The notes beneath the pieces were generated by a model, which was not told the DNA's origin, did no database searches, and saw only the letters and a list, made by a program, of their open reading frames with translations. The position numbers and the translations under genes were made by a program. From NCBI GenBank assembly GCA_035384605.1, contig DAOOIV010000011.1, positions 16,273-80,272 on the forward strand: a stretch of DNA of 64,000 nucleotides. The letters are read 5' to 3'. Source of the DNA: Phycisphaerae bacterium (GTDB taxonomy: Bacteria > Planctomycetota > Phycisphaerae > UBA1845 > PWPN01). How positions within the stretch are numbered: the stretch's first letter is position 1; every line of letters begins with the position of its first letter. Below are positions 26,593 to 34,434 of the stretch, one piece after another.

Positions 26593-27819
26593 ATGAGCAT
26601 TATCGTTCAAAAGTTCGGCGGGAGCAGTGTCGCGGACGCGGAAAAGATCCACCGCGCCGCCCGGCGGGCGATCAAGGCGAAGCTCGGCGGGCACCAGGTG
26701 GTGATGGTCGTTTCGGCCATGGGCAAGACGACCGATAAGCTCATCGCTTTGGCCAAGGAAGTCAACCCAAACCCGCCGAAGCGCGAGATGGACATGTTGC
26801 TGACCACGGGCGAGCAGGTGTCGATTTCGCTGATGGCCATGGCCTTGGAGGCCGCCGGGCACCAGGCGATCAGCTTCACCGGCCGACAGATCGGCCTCGT
26901 GACAGACGCCGCTCACACCAAAGCCCGGATACGCTCGATCGACGCCGACAGAATCTACAAGGAACTGAACGCGGGCAAGATCGTGATCGTGGCGGGTTTT
27001 CAGGGAGTGACCGAGGACGGAGCCTTGACCACCCTCGGGCGAGGCGGTTCGGACACCACGGCCGTGGCCCTGGCGGCCGTTCTCAAGGACTCGATCTGCG
27101 AGATCTACACCGACGTCGACGGCGTGTACACCACCGACCCCCGGATCGTGCCCCAGGCGCGCAAGATGAACGAGATCAACTACGATGAAATGCTCGAGCT
27201 CGCATCGCTGGGCGCCAAGGTGATGCATTCGCGGTCGATCGAGTTCGGCAAGAAGTATAACGTGCCTATCCACGTTCGCAGTTCGCTTACTGACACAGAA
27301 GGGACCATGATCGTGGCTCAAACCAAGGGAATGGAAGACGTCGTTGTTCGCGGTGTGACGCTCAAGAAAGACCTGGCCCGGGTTCTTCTGGTCGGCGTGC
27401 CCAACAAGCCGGGCATCGCCTCGAAGATTTTTGCTCGCGTCGCCCAGCAGGGCATCGTGGTGGATGACATCATTCAAAACATCGTCGAGCACGCCTCCGA
27501 AGCCAATATCGGCTTTACCGTGGCGGGGACCGACCTCAAGGACGCCGAGCTGGTCTGCAAGGAACTGGCCCGCGATCTGGGGATTCGGTCGGTCGAAATG
27601 GACTCGGGCCTCGCCAAGGTCAGCGTCGTCGGCGTGGGCATGAAGACTCACACGGGCGTGGCCTCCAAGATGTTCGGCGCTCTGGCGAAAGCTCAAATCA
27701 ACATACAAAACATCACCACCAGCGAGATTGTGGTAAGCTGCATCGTCAACGCCGAGGAGGGCGAAAAAGCCGTTCAGGTACTCCACGCGGAGTTCGAGCT
27801 GGATAAGGCAAACGACTGA
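26593..27819 (+). CDS. lysC: Aspartate kinase
   Basis: Phosphorylates aspartate at the entry of lysine, threonine and methionine synthesis. The 408-residue protein has the kinase start VQKFGGSSVADAEKI, the motif TTLGRGGSDTTAVALA and the YTDVDGVYTTDPR substrate region. Two C-terminal ACT domains follow: LKKDLARVLLVGVPNKPGIASKIFARVAQQ near residue 257 and VSVVGVGMKTHTGVASKMFGAL near 340, so lysine and/or threonine feedback is likely. Length and architecture match the monofunctional type. No other gene of the pathway lies next to it. Confidence 0.95.
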   Translation: MSIIVQKFGGSSVADAEKIHRAARRAIKAKLGGHQVVMVVSAMGKTTDKLIALAKEVNPNPPKREMDMLLTTGEQVSISLMAMALEAAGHQAISFTGRQIGLVTDAAHTKARIRSIDADRIYKELNAGKIVIVAGFQGVTEDGALTTLGRGGSDTTAVALAAVLKDSICEIYTDVDGVYTTDPRIVPQARKMNEINYDEMLELASLGAKVMHSRSIEFGKKYNVPIHVRSSLTDTEGTMIVAQTKGMEDVVVRGVTLKKDLARVLLVGVPNKPGIASKIFARVAQQGIVVDDIIQNIVEHASEANIGFTVAGTDLKDAELVCKELARDLGIRSVEMDSGLAKVSVVGVGMKTHTGVASKMFGALAKAQINIQNITTSEIVVSCIVNAEEGEKAVQVLHAEFELDKAND

Positions 27820-27831
27820 AGAAAGGATGAA

Positions 27832-27874
27832 GGCAGGGCACGGTCGGAGTTGCCGAAGGCAACGGAGACCTGCC
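27832..27874. repeat. 43-nt structured intergenic element, copy 1
   Basis: Starts 12 bases after the lysC stop. GGCAGG at the 5' end pairs with CCTGCC at the 3' end; inside, GTTGCC pairs with GGCAAC around a GAA loop. A second copy at 51245-51287 has the same length and the same first 19 bases, with changes that keep the inner stem paired. Both lie between converging genes right after a rightward gene. Function unknown: possibly transcript end processing or a REP-like mobile repeat. Confidence 0.75.
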
Positions 27875-27916
27875 GCTCTTCGAACAGACCGACATGCCGA
27901 TAAACAAAAGACTCGC

Positions 27917-28183
27917 TCACTCGCCGAAGTTGTAGTGCTTTCTGACCGGCCGGTTGACCTTCCACGTGCATTTCATGCCTTGCGGAAAGACCACCCAATC
28001 CCCCGCGCCAAAGTTGAACTTCTCGCCGGTTTCATTGGTGACGGTGACGTTGCCGTCGAGGATCAGGCACGTTTCCTTTTCGTCGTACTGCCAGGGGAAC
28101 TCGCCGGCCTCCTTGCTCCACGTCGGCCACGTGTGAGCTTCCTTCCTCTCATCCTCAGTCGGCTTGCGAATCTCAGGTTTCAT
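27917..28183 (-). CDS. Small cupin protein (DUF861/EutQ-like)
   Basis: An 88-residue single-domain cupin. The pattern EKETCLILDGNVTVTNETG followed by FNFGAGDWVVFPQGMKCTW fits the two short cupin motifs of the DUF861 group. These are small beta-barrels of mostly unknown function, some linked to ureidoglycolate or sugar chemistry. The start is ATG 28183 with AGGAGG upstream; it overlaps the stop of the upstream epimerase gene by 4 bases (ATGA), so the two are coupled. The frame continues upstream but inside the epimerase gene, so the extension is not coding. Confidence 0.85.
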   Translation of the reverse strand: MKPEIRKPTEDERKEAHTWPTWSKEAGEFPWQYDEKETCLILDGNVTVTNETGEKFNFGAGDWVVFPQGMKCTWKVNRPVRKHYNFGE

Positions 28184-29184
28184 CGTTTTTCCTCCTGCTC
28201 GCGCAGCCACGCGATCGTTTTCTTGACGCCTTCCTCGTACGAGACAGTCGATTTCCAGCCGAGCTGCTTGCGGGCCTTCTCGGCGCTGAAATAGACGCGG
28301 CGGCCCATGAGCCACACGGCGTATCGCGTGATCATCGGGGGTTTCTTCGTGCGGAAGAGATGCCCGAAGCACTCGAGGAGAAACGCCACGTTGTAGGCGA
28401 CGCCATACGGGACGTGCCTGGTGACCGGCGGGGCTCCGAGGGCGGCAGCCAGCATGTTCATCCACTGCTCCTGTCGCATTTCGCCGTCGTTGCACGCGTT
28501 GTAGGCCTGGCCGACGGCGGCTTCGGTGTCGCACGCCAGGATCGCACACTCGGCCACGTTGCCCGCGTAGACGACGTTCAGCCGGTTCTTGCCGTCACCG
28601 AGAATTCTCGCCTTGCCCTCGCGGAGCATTCGGGCCAAGCGGAAAATGGTGACGCGGTCGCGAGGCCCGTACAGCCAACTCGGTCGGATGACGGTGAGCC
28701 TGATTTTCCCGGCCTTGTGCATATGCCAGAGGATATGCTCTGCCTCGACCTTGGCCCGTGAGTAGTAGCTCCACTTATGCAGGTTCGTGCCGAGCGGTGC
28801 GGTTTCATCGAGGACGACGCCTTCGCCGTCGGGGTGGCCGTAGGCACTGATGGAGCTGATGTGCAGGAAGCGTTCGCATCCGGCGGCCGAGGCCGCGTCG
28901 GCCAGATTGCGGGTCCCGTCGATGGTGATCCTGACGAAATCTTCCCACGGGCCCCAATCGCCCACGCGTGCGGCCGCGTGGTACACGACCTTCACGCCCT
29001 GGCAGGCCTTGGCGAGGGCCGCCTTGTCGGTCAGATCGCCGTCCGCAACCTCGACGCCCTGAGTTTTAAGCCATTCCACGTTGCCACCGCGGCGAACCAG
29101 CACCCGCACCGGGCGTTTGCGCAGCCGGAGCTGCTCGACAATGTGACTCCCCAACAGTCCCGTTGCACCGGTGACCAGATTCAT
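28180..29184 (-). CDS. NAD(P)-dependent epimerase/dehydratase, extended SDR
   Basis: A 334-residue extended short-chain dehydrogenase. The nucleotide-binding loop is NLVTGATGLLGSHIVEQL, an NADP-preferring Arg-rich VRVLVRRGG follows the second strand, and the catalytic YYSRAK lies near residue 140 after SSISAYGHPDGEG. The C-terminal part (WKSTVSYEEGVKKTIAWL) is a typical substrate-domain ending. It resembles nucleotide-sugar epimerases and 3-beta-hydroxysteroid dehydrogenase-like enzymes; the substrate is not predictable. It is the first gene of a two-gene leftward unit with the cupin. Confidence 0.88.
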   Translation of the reverse strand: MNLVTGATGLLGSHIVEQLRLRKRPVRVLVRRGGNVEWLKTQGVEVADGDLTDKAALAKACQGVKVVYHAAARVGDWGPWEDFVRITIDGTRNLADAASAAGCERFLHISSISAYGHPDGEGVVLDETAPLGTNLHKWSYYSRAKVEAEHILWHMHKAGKIRLTVIRPSWLYGPRDRVTIFRLARMLREGKARILGDGKNRLNVVYAGNVAECAILACDTEAAVGQAYNACNDGEMRQEQWMNMLAAALGAPPVTRHVPYGVAYNVAFLLECFGHLFRTKKPPMITRYAVWLMGRRVYFSAEKARKQLGWKSTVSYEEGVKKTIAWLREQEEKR

Positions 29185-29580
29185 GACTGCTCCCGCATAT
29201 TGATGCCCGGTGTTTGACAGGCCGTCTCAGAACCTGCGTAAGACCGGCCATGAGCTCGTCCAATCCGAGGTTTCCGGGAAAGCCTCGGTGGAGAGCGGGC
29301 AAGATAGACCCCTGCCGCAACAGCGTCAAGAACGGCCGCTTGTCATCCGGATGATCGAGGGGCTCGCTGCGCCTCTTCCGGCTTGCTCCGCAGGTGCGAT
29401 GTGACCCGTGTTGCCAACGCCCGCCGCTTTCCGGTTGAAGTCCCTCACGTCATCGGGCAATCAATTCCCGGCATCAGATGTACTTGATCCGCCTTGAAGA
29501 ATCGGATAACATGGAATCATCGCGGAGGCATCTCCCGGGCGGCTCGCCGGGTTCAGGCGACATCGCGCGAGGTACGTTCC
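29185..29580. other. Divergent intergenic region upstream of the dockerin gene
   Basis: Must contain promoters for the epimerase (leftward) and the dockerin protein (rightward); none is clear by eye. A 15-bp word, TTGATCCGCCTTGAA, at 29484-29498 recurs exactly at 30657-30671, just past the dockerin gene's stop. A reading frame covers the end of this gap, but the signal peptide starts only at 29581. Confidence 0.4.
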
Positions 29581-30660
29581 ATGTCTGGGAAAATGAAGGC
29601 GGCTCTCGTCTGTGGGTGGGCGCTCAGCATCTATTGTCTCTCGGCCACGGGAGCCCCCGACACCTGGGACCCGAGACTGACCACGTTGGGCATTTGCTGG
29701 TTCGAAGCTGATGTTGCCCCTGGCACATGGTACTGGAAGCTGGTAAGCGGGGTTTATCAGGACGAGACCCAATCAGGGGGAAACCACCACATCTACTACA
29801 AGTGTCTCAACGCCGCGGGCCAACCTATCGAGAACCAGAAATGCTGGGCCGGCTGGGGCAACACCGGGTCTGCCGCGCCGTGCCCCACCATCCCGAGTCC
29901 GCCGGATGGGACTGCGTGGCAGCTAACCAAAGGTGCGTTTGACGGCTACTGGGCCAACTTCGGCATGTCCGGCGGATGGTGCCCGTTCTGGCCGGAGGGT
30001 CCCCACGGAGGTTATGGCGCCTGGGTCGACGGCCCGAGCGATCAGGTCTGGGGCATGGGCCTGCCCTGCAATCGGCACGTCAATTACCTTTACGTGTGGA
30101 AGTGGACGCAGGCCGTCCAGCCGCTGCCGACCATCGCGCGGGCGCCGAGCGCCATCGTTCGTACGGTGACCGAGGGCCAAAACCTGCCGAATGACAGCTT
30201 CACGGTCTGGAACTCCGGCGGCCTCACCCTCAACTACACCATCACCGACGATGGGAGTTGGATGGAGGCGATCCCGGCTGCCGGCTCATGCACCACTGAA
30301 ACCGACACCATCACGATCTGCTACACAGTCGGTGATCTTCTGCCCGGTTCATACTCGGCAACGATTACCATCTCCGACCCCAACTCGACGAACAAGACCG
30401 AGACCATTTCCGTGAGCCTGACGGTCGAGGGCATCGTGATTCCCGGCGATTTTGACGGGGACAAGGACGTGGACCAGACCGACTTCGGCCATTTTCAGGC
30501 CTGCGTCAGCGGGTCCGGAATTCGGCAGCCCGAAGAGGCTTGCCAAGCGGGCGACCTGGATAAGGACAACGATGTGGACTCGGCGGATGTGGGGTTGTTC
30601 ATGGGCTGTCTGACCGGCGCCGGCGTCCAAGGTAATCCTGACTGTGTTGGGAGCATTTGA
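29581..30660 (+). CDS. Secreted protein with BACON-like and type I dockerin domains
   Basis: A 359-residue exported protein. The signal peptide is MSGKMKAALVCGWALSIYCLSATGA. Residues ~26-190 form an aromatic- and cysteine-containing domain I do not recognise (CWAGWGNTGSAAPC, GYWANFGMSGGWCPFWPEGPHGG). Residues ~205-285 resemble a BACON/immunoglobulin-like module (FTVWNSGGLTLNYTI, LPGSYSATITISDPNS). The C-terminal ~55 residues are a type I dockerin: calcium-loop repeats GDFDGDKDVDQTDFGHFQ and GDLDKDNDVDSADVGLFM. In planctomycetes such dockerins often occur without known scaffoldins, so the binding partner is unclear. ATG 29581 has GAGG upstream; the longer upstream frame lacks a signal peptide. 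Confidence 0.85.
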   Translation: MSGKMKAALVCGWALSIYCLSATGAPDTWDPRLTTLGICWFEADVAPGTWYWKLVSGVYQDETQSGGNHHIYYKCLNAAGQPIENQKCWAGWGNTGSAAPCPTIPSPPDGTAWQLTKGAFDGYWANFGMSGGWCPFWPEGPHGGYGAWVDGPSDQVWGMGLPCNRHVNYLYVWKWTQAVQPLPTIARAPSAIVRTVTEGQNLPNDSFTVWNSGGLTLNYTITDDGSWMEAIPAAGSCTTETDTITICYTVGDLLPGSYSATITISDPNSTNKTETISVSLTVEGIVIPGDFDGDKDVDQTDFGHFQACVSGSGIRQPEEACQAGDLDKDNDVDSADVGLFMGCLTGAGVQGNPDCVGSI

Positions 30661-31184
30661 TCCGCCTTGAACAGTGTTGTTCCTGTTCTGTGCCACGCTG
30701 TTGGGTGGGCCTTATTGCGGTCTCAAGCGAAGTCCTTGCCGGTTGACCTGAAGCTCCGGCTCCGGGATTGTGGTATCCTCGGTGAGGTCCAGGACTTGCG
30801 ATCAGGTACAGTCTCCGTTGTCTGGCTGCGCCTCGATCGCCCGGCCCAGAAGCGGCATCGGCTGACTGACCTGACTCATGCCCGTCTTCGACGCACGAAA
30901 CCGTGTCTTCGAGACAGTCGCCCGGACGGTGGGTGATTCGCTTCGGCTGCCGGCGCGGCCTTTCGGGCGCGGGCGTCGAAATTCTGGCAGACGGTAGGGG
31001 GCAATACTCCTGAGCCGATGTCAGGGAATTACCGAAAAACATATGGACGTTAGCGGGGCGTTCCCGTAGAATCATATGCAGCCCCGGACCGCATGGCCGG
31101 GTAAGCTCATGCAGCGACGTATGGGACCGGAGGTGTTCTCATTGCTTGCCTTGTGGCGAGAGAGGCTCTAAGGAGACCCATCCG
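30661..31184. other. Intergenic region before the prepilin-like gene
   Basis: Apart from the 15-bp repeat copy at 30657-30671 and the AAGGAG at 31170-31175 that serves the next gene, I see no structured element or codable frame. The rightward orientation of both flanking genes means this gap may contain the terminator of one and the promoter of the other, but neither is recognisable. Confidence 0.35.
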
Positions 31185-32150
31185 ATGCGATCTGAGACCA
31201 ATATCAAGCTTCGCAGGTTGCCGTTCCCGGGTTTTACGCTAATCGAGGTTCTGGTCGTTGTGGCCATCATTGCCCTGCTGGTTGCGATTCTGCTCCCATC
31301 GCTTGCGCGGGCCAGGGCTCACGCGAGATACGCTGCCTGCCTGAGCAACGTGAAGCAGTTTGGTCTGGCAGGCCAGATGTTTGCGGGCCGGAACAATGGA
31401 CAGCTTCCCCGCGGCGGCGACCCCGATGGAAGCGATCATTGGACGCTTATGGTGGCGCGGGAAATGGGTCTTATCAAGCGGATTCTTGACAAAACCACCT
31501 GCAATCAATTGAGGGTCGATCAGCTTGAGATCTTTCACGATCCCGACCGGACGGCCAAAGGTTCAGCCCCGTGGCTCGGATACATCGGCAACGCCTTCAA
31601 CCCTGACCAGATTCTCGGATGGCCACAAATGGAGATGGGTGCAGGAATCAGAATCGACAGCTACAGACGTCCGTCAGAGGTCATCTATATTGCCTGCGCG
31701 GAATCGGAGAACATGCTGGACCCGTCGAAATCGGCAAACTGGAGCAACAACCCGCACGTGGTTCGTCGGAATTGGCAGAGCCAGTTGCAGAACCTGACGA
31801 GCCCGAACCCGAGCGTTGTCGACGGCGCGATTGGCTGGTTGGCCGCCAATGGCGGCGGGATCGACGCCATGGATGCCTGGGCGGGTTGTCATTTGCCGCA
31901 GGGCAGAATCTTGAACAACGACGCGAACGGCGACGAGCCGAACCAAAAGTTCCGTCGGGTGGCGAGGAAACTGCACCTCAATCGCTTTACCAACGGCGTG
32001 TTTCTCGACGGGCATGCGCAGGGCGCGCAGCATGAGCGGCGGGGCGATCTGGAGAACTACAAGACCTGGCTCAAGCGGTTCGGGGTGAAGGCGGAGACAT
32101 TCCTCAAGCCCGGCAACGACCCCGCGGCTGTCAATGAGATACCGCCCTAA
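31185..32150 (+). CDS. Type II secretion/type IV pilin-like protein (prepilin N-terminal methylation site)
   Basis: A 321-residue membrane-anchored protein with a class III prepilin signal: FPGFTLIEVLVVVAIIALLVAILLPSL, where cleavage is expected between Gly 16 and Phe 17 and Glu 21 is the +5 glutamate. The rest (CLSNVKQFGLAGQMFAGRNNGQLPRGG, then a C-terminal FTNGVFLDGHAQ) follows the large planctomycete family of pseudopilin-like proteins (DUF1559-like with the 'H-X9-DG' type ending, VFLDGHA here). These are very numerous in planctomycete genomes and their role is not settled. AAGGAG at 31170-31175 selects the ATG at 31185 over the frame's earlier start. The stop codon falls at the start of a dispersed repeat. 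Confidence 0.9.
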   Translation: MRSETNIKLRRLPFPGFTLIEVLVVVAIIALLVAILLPSLARARAHARYAACLSNVKQFGLAGQMFAGRNNGQLPRGGDPDGSDHWTLMVAREMGLIKRILDKTTCNQLRVDQLEIFHDPDRTAKGSAPWLGYIGNAFNPDQILGWPQMEMGAGIRIDSYRRPSEVIYIACAESENMLDPSKSANWSNNPHVVRRNWQSQLQNLTSPNPSVVDGAIGWLAANGGGIDAMDAWAGCHLPQGRILNNDANGDEPNQKFRRVARKLHLNRFTNGVFLDGHAQGAQHERRGDLENYKTWLKRFGVKAETFLKPGNDPAAVNEIPP

Positions 32151-32250
32151 GGCGGACCGTCTTTTTGCGGACCGCAACCCGAGCGCAACCGCGATCCACA
32201 GAATGCGCGCAAGCCGCACAGATCTTTGGCCGCAAGGTTCTGGTGCTACA
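32148..32250. repeat. Dispersed ~100 bp repeat, copy at the prepilin gene 3' end
   Basis: Begins with the TAA stop of the prepilin-like gene: TAAGGCGGACCGT, T run, GCGGACCGCAACCC, then a GCGCGCAAGCCGCACAGAT stretch and a GGCCGCAAGGTTCT end, matching the unit at 56613. GCGGACCGT can pair with GCGGACCGC around CTTTTT with an internal A-A mismatch and a G-T end. Placement right at a stop codon suggests a terminator-like use, although the T run lies in the loop and not after the stem. The rest of the 267-base gap is featureless. Confidence 0.7.
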
Positions 32251-32417
32251 AGCAAATTGGTTTGGATGCAGCGAACCGTCAAGGGGCCTTGCGGGTCCGG
32301 AGGGCGGCGTGTGGGCGGTACCGATGTCTCCGGCATGAAGGTTTCGTGCAAGAGGCGGAACGGTCTGCGCCATGGGCGCCGCCAGTGAGCGCAGGCATTT
32401 GCTCTTGTTGCCGTGTG

Positions 32418-33911
32418 TCACGGGTTTGAGTACGCAACCCGCTCGGGTCTGGCCGTGTCGCCGGTCATTTGCCAAGGCAGTCGGAACACGCGATCGCCGG
32501 CCTGGTTGCAGAAGTAGAGCCGTGACTCGGATGGCTCGCGGCCGTGGCCATCAGCCCAGAAGGCGTAGAAATCCGGGTGCGGGTCAACCGGCCGTCGGAC
32601 GTAGGTGTGGTTCAGCTCGCTGTTGCGAGTGACGTCACGGATCTTGGTCCACGACTGCCCCTGATCTTTGCTGATCCAGATGGCGACCTCGCCACCGGGA
32701 TTATATCGCTGTGGCCCAGGCTCGGTCGGGCCGATGATTCGCCAGACCCCGTCGGGCTCGATATACAGGCTTCCCGTATCATAGTTGTTGTCGGAGTTGG
32801 TCACGCGGCTGAAGACCCACTCGCTGCCGGTCCACCGGGCGATGTTCCAGGTCCGCGGGTCGTTGCGGGGTCCGGGTTCGTAACCACGACTGGTGACGAA
32901 CAGGATCACCGGCCTGCGCTGGGCATCGTAGTCGATGTCCTTCACATAGACCAGCAGATCCTCAGCTTCGTACTCGCGGACCATCGCCGGGTTCTGAGGT
33001 GCCTTCAGCGGCAGATCGAGCCTGTCGCCTTTGGCGTTGGTCCAGGTGCGCCCGAAATCACGGGTCTCAGCGAAGTACAGGTTCGTTCGCCAGTTCAGTC
33101 CGCGTTTCTTGGGATCGCCGTGGAAAGCCTTCGGATGATAGTTGAAGCCGAGGCCGACCACGCCTTTTCCCGGCCGGCTGACCTGGTAGTGGCCCTGGTC
33201 ATAGAATGCCAACAGTTGTGGTTCAGTCCACGTGATGCCATCGCGGCTGGTACTCCAGTGCGACGCACGGCCGCCCTTGTACAGCGTGTGAATGAACAGG
33301 AAGCCCTCGCCGGGCCAGTACCAGGGCTGCGTATATGAGAAGTTGCCCTTGTAGATCACGGTGAATGAATCCGTTGCGTAGGGCTTGTCGCTCTTGAAGA
33401 TGTACGACGGCCGCGATGTCCCGTGTGAACTGCAGAACACGAAGATGTAGCCTTTGTCGTCCATGGAGATGACCGGGTTATCGTGAGCGTCATCGGTGCC
33501 CTTGTTCATCAGGATCGTCGGTCGCGGGACGGTGCCGGTCGCGTGGTCGTAGTATGAGACCATTTCGAGCAGTTCCCTCTTATCCTTGACCGTTCCACCA
33601 TAGCAGAAGAACGTCTTGTCGGCCTTGGCCGAGTAGATCGCAAACGGCGAGTGTTTGGCGCAGTAGGTGCCCAGTCCGCCGGAGTATTTGTAGACGTATT
33701 CATCATTGGTTGCCTGGTTGCTGTACCAGATGCCGCGATAGCCGTCGTCGGGGCCGATGGATTTGAGCGGGTCCTGTGCCGGGCGAGCCGGGGCCGTTGA
33801 TTGTCCCCGCGCATCCCGGGCTGTTGCACAGAAAGCCAGGAGCCCGGTCATCAGCAAACAAGTGGGAAGCGTTCGACAAGCAAAGCGAGCATGTCTCGGT
33901 TCAACTGACAT
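32418..33911 (-). CDS. Secreted BNR/Asp-box-type (BNR_4-like) protein
   Basis: A 497-residue exported protein likely folding as a beta-propeller. Signal peptide at MSVEPRHARFACRTLPTCLLMTGLLAFCATARDARGQ. The mature region begins with SIGPDDGYRGIWYSNQ and has several exposed repeats of sialidase-like type: HWSTSRDGITWTEPQ, YFAETRDFGRTWTNAKG and WISKDQGQSWTKIRD, the S-x-D-x-G-x-T-W Asp-box. This matches the BNR repeat-containing family found next to polysaccharide-degradation genes; activity is unproven. The open frame continues upstream to 34751 through tandem repeats, but the AGGAG site and signal peptide fix the start at 33911. Confidence 0.85.
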   Translation of the reverse strand: MSVEPRHARFACRTLPTCLLMTGLLAFCATARDARGQSTAPARPAQDPLKSIGPDDGYRGIWYSNQATNDEYVYKYSGGLGTYCAKHSPFAIYSAKADKTFFCYGGTVKDKRELLEMVSYYDHATGTVPRPTILMNKGTDDAHDNPVISMDDKGYIFVFCSSHGTSRPSYIFKSDKPYATDSFTVIYKGNFSYTQPWYWPGEGFLFIHTLYKGGRASHWSTSRDGITWTEPQLLAFYDQGHYQVSRPGKGVVGLGFNYHPKAFHGDPKKRGLNWRTNLYFAETRDFGRTWTNAKGDRLDLPLKAPQNPAMVREYEAEDLLVYVKDIDYDAQRRPVILFVTSRGYEPGPRNDPRTWNIARWTGSEWVFSRVTNSDNNYDTGSLYIEPDGVWRIIGPTEPGPQRYNPGGEVAIWISKDQGQSWTKIRDVTRNSELNHTYVRRPVDPHPDFYAFWADGHGREPSESRLYFCNQAGDRVFRLPWQMTGDTARPERVAYSNP

Positions 33912-34002
33912 GTGGTGGTCTCCTCTGGAGCATGCAGATGGCAATGCGTACCAACGATGATGACATGCTAAGGATCTGGTCGTCCCCTGCAAGGTTTGGG
34001 AG

Positions 34003-34410
34003 CTGCTCGGCCCGGAATCTTTTCCGAACCGCCTCTCCTGAAAGACTGCTCGGCCCGGAATCCGCCTACTGCTCGGCCCGGAATCCGTTCCGGGCCGGTT
34101 CGCCTGGCCGAATCCATTCCGCATCTGGTGAGAATGAGGATAGGAATCCTCCGCGCGGAAGGCCCCAGAAGGGATTCTGGGGCCAGCGAAATCCTCCGCG
34201 CGGAAGGCCCCAGAAGGGATTCTGGGGCCAGCGAACCCAGAGATGATTCTGGGGCCAGCGAACCCGGAGAGGATTCTGGGGCCAGCGAACCCGGAGAGGA
34301 TTCTGGGGCCAGCGAACCCAGAGATGATTCTGGGGTCAGCGAAAATGAATCTGCGGCCAGCGAAGATGATTCTGGGGCCGGCGACCCCAGAAATGATTCC
34401 GGGGCCGGCG
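34003..34410. repeat. Palindromic REP-like repeat array
   Basis: Fills most of the 523-base gap between the BNR gene and the GTPase pair. Three CTGCTCGGCCCGGAATC copies lie at 34003, 34046 and 34069. Two 46-bp direct repeats follow at about 34145-34236, each with GGCCCCAGAA and TTCTGGGGCC as a perfect 10-bp stem. Then comes a row of GATTCTGGGGCCAGCG cores, mostly 27 bp apart, to 34410, with some cores mutated (CTGCGG, TTCCGGGG). A related palindrome occurs at 39241-39264. Spacing by 27 keeps frames open on both strands, so the frames through it are not evidence of coding. Confidence 0.85.
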
Positions 34411-34434
34411 ATTGCGACCGGACGGGTCCCATTC

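Noticed and set aside
34003..34410. Possible CRISPR array
   Set aside because: Units are 27 bp with no unique spacers of constant length between them, cores are palindromic, and no cas gene is present.
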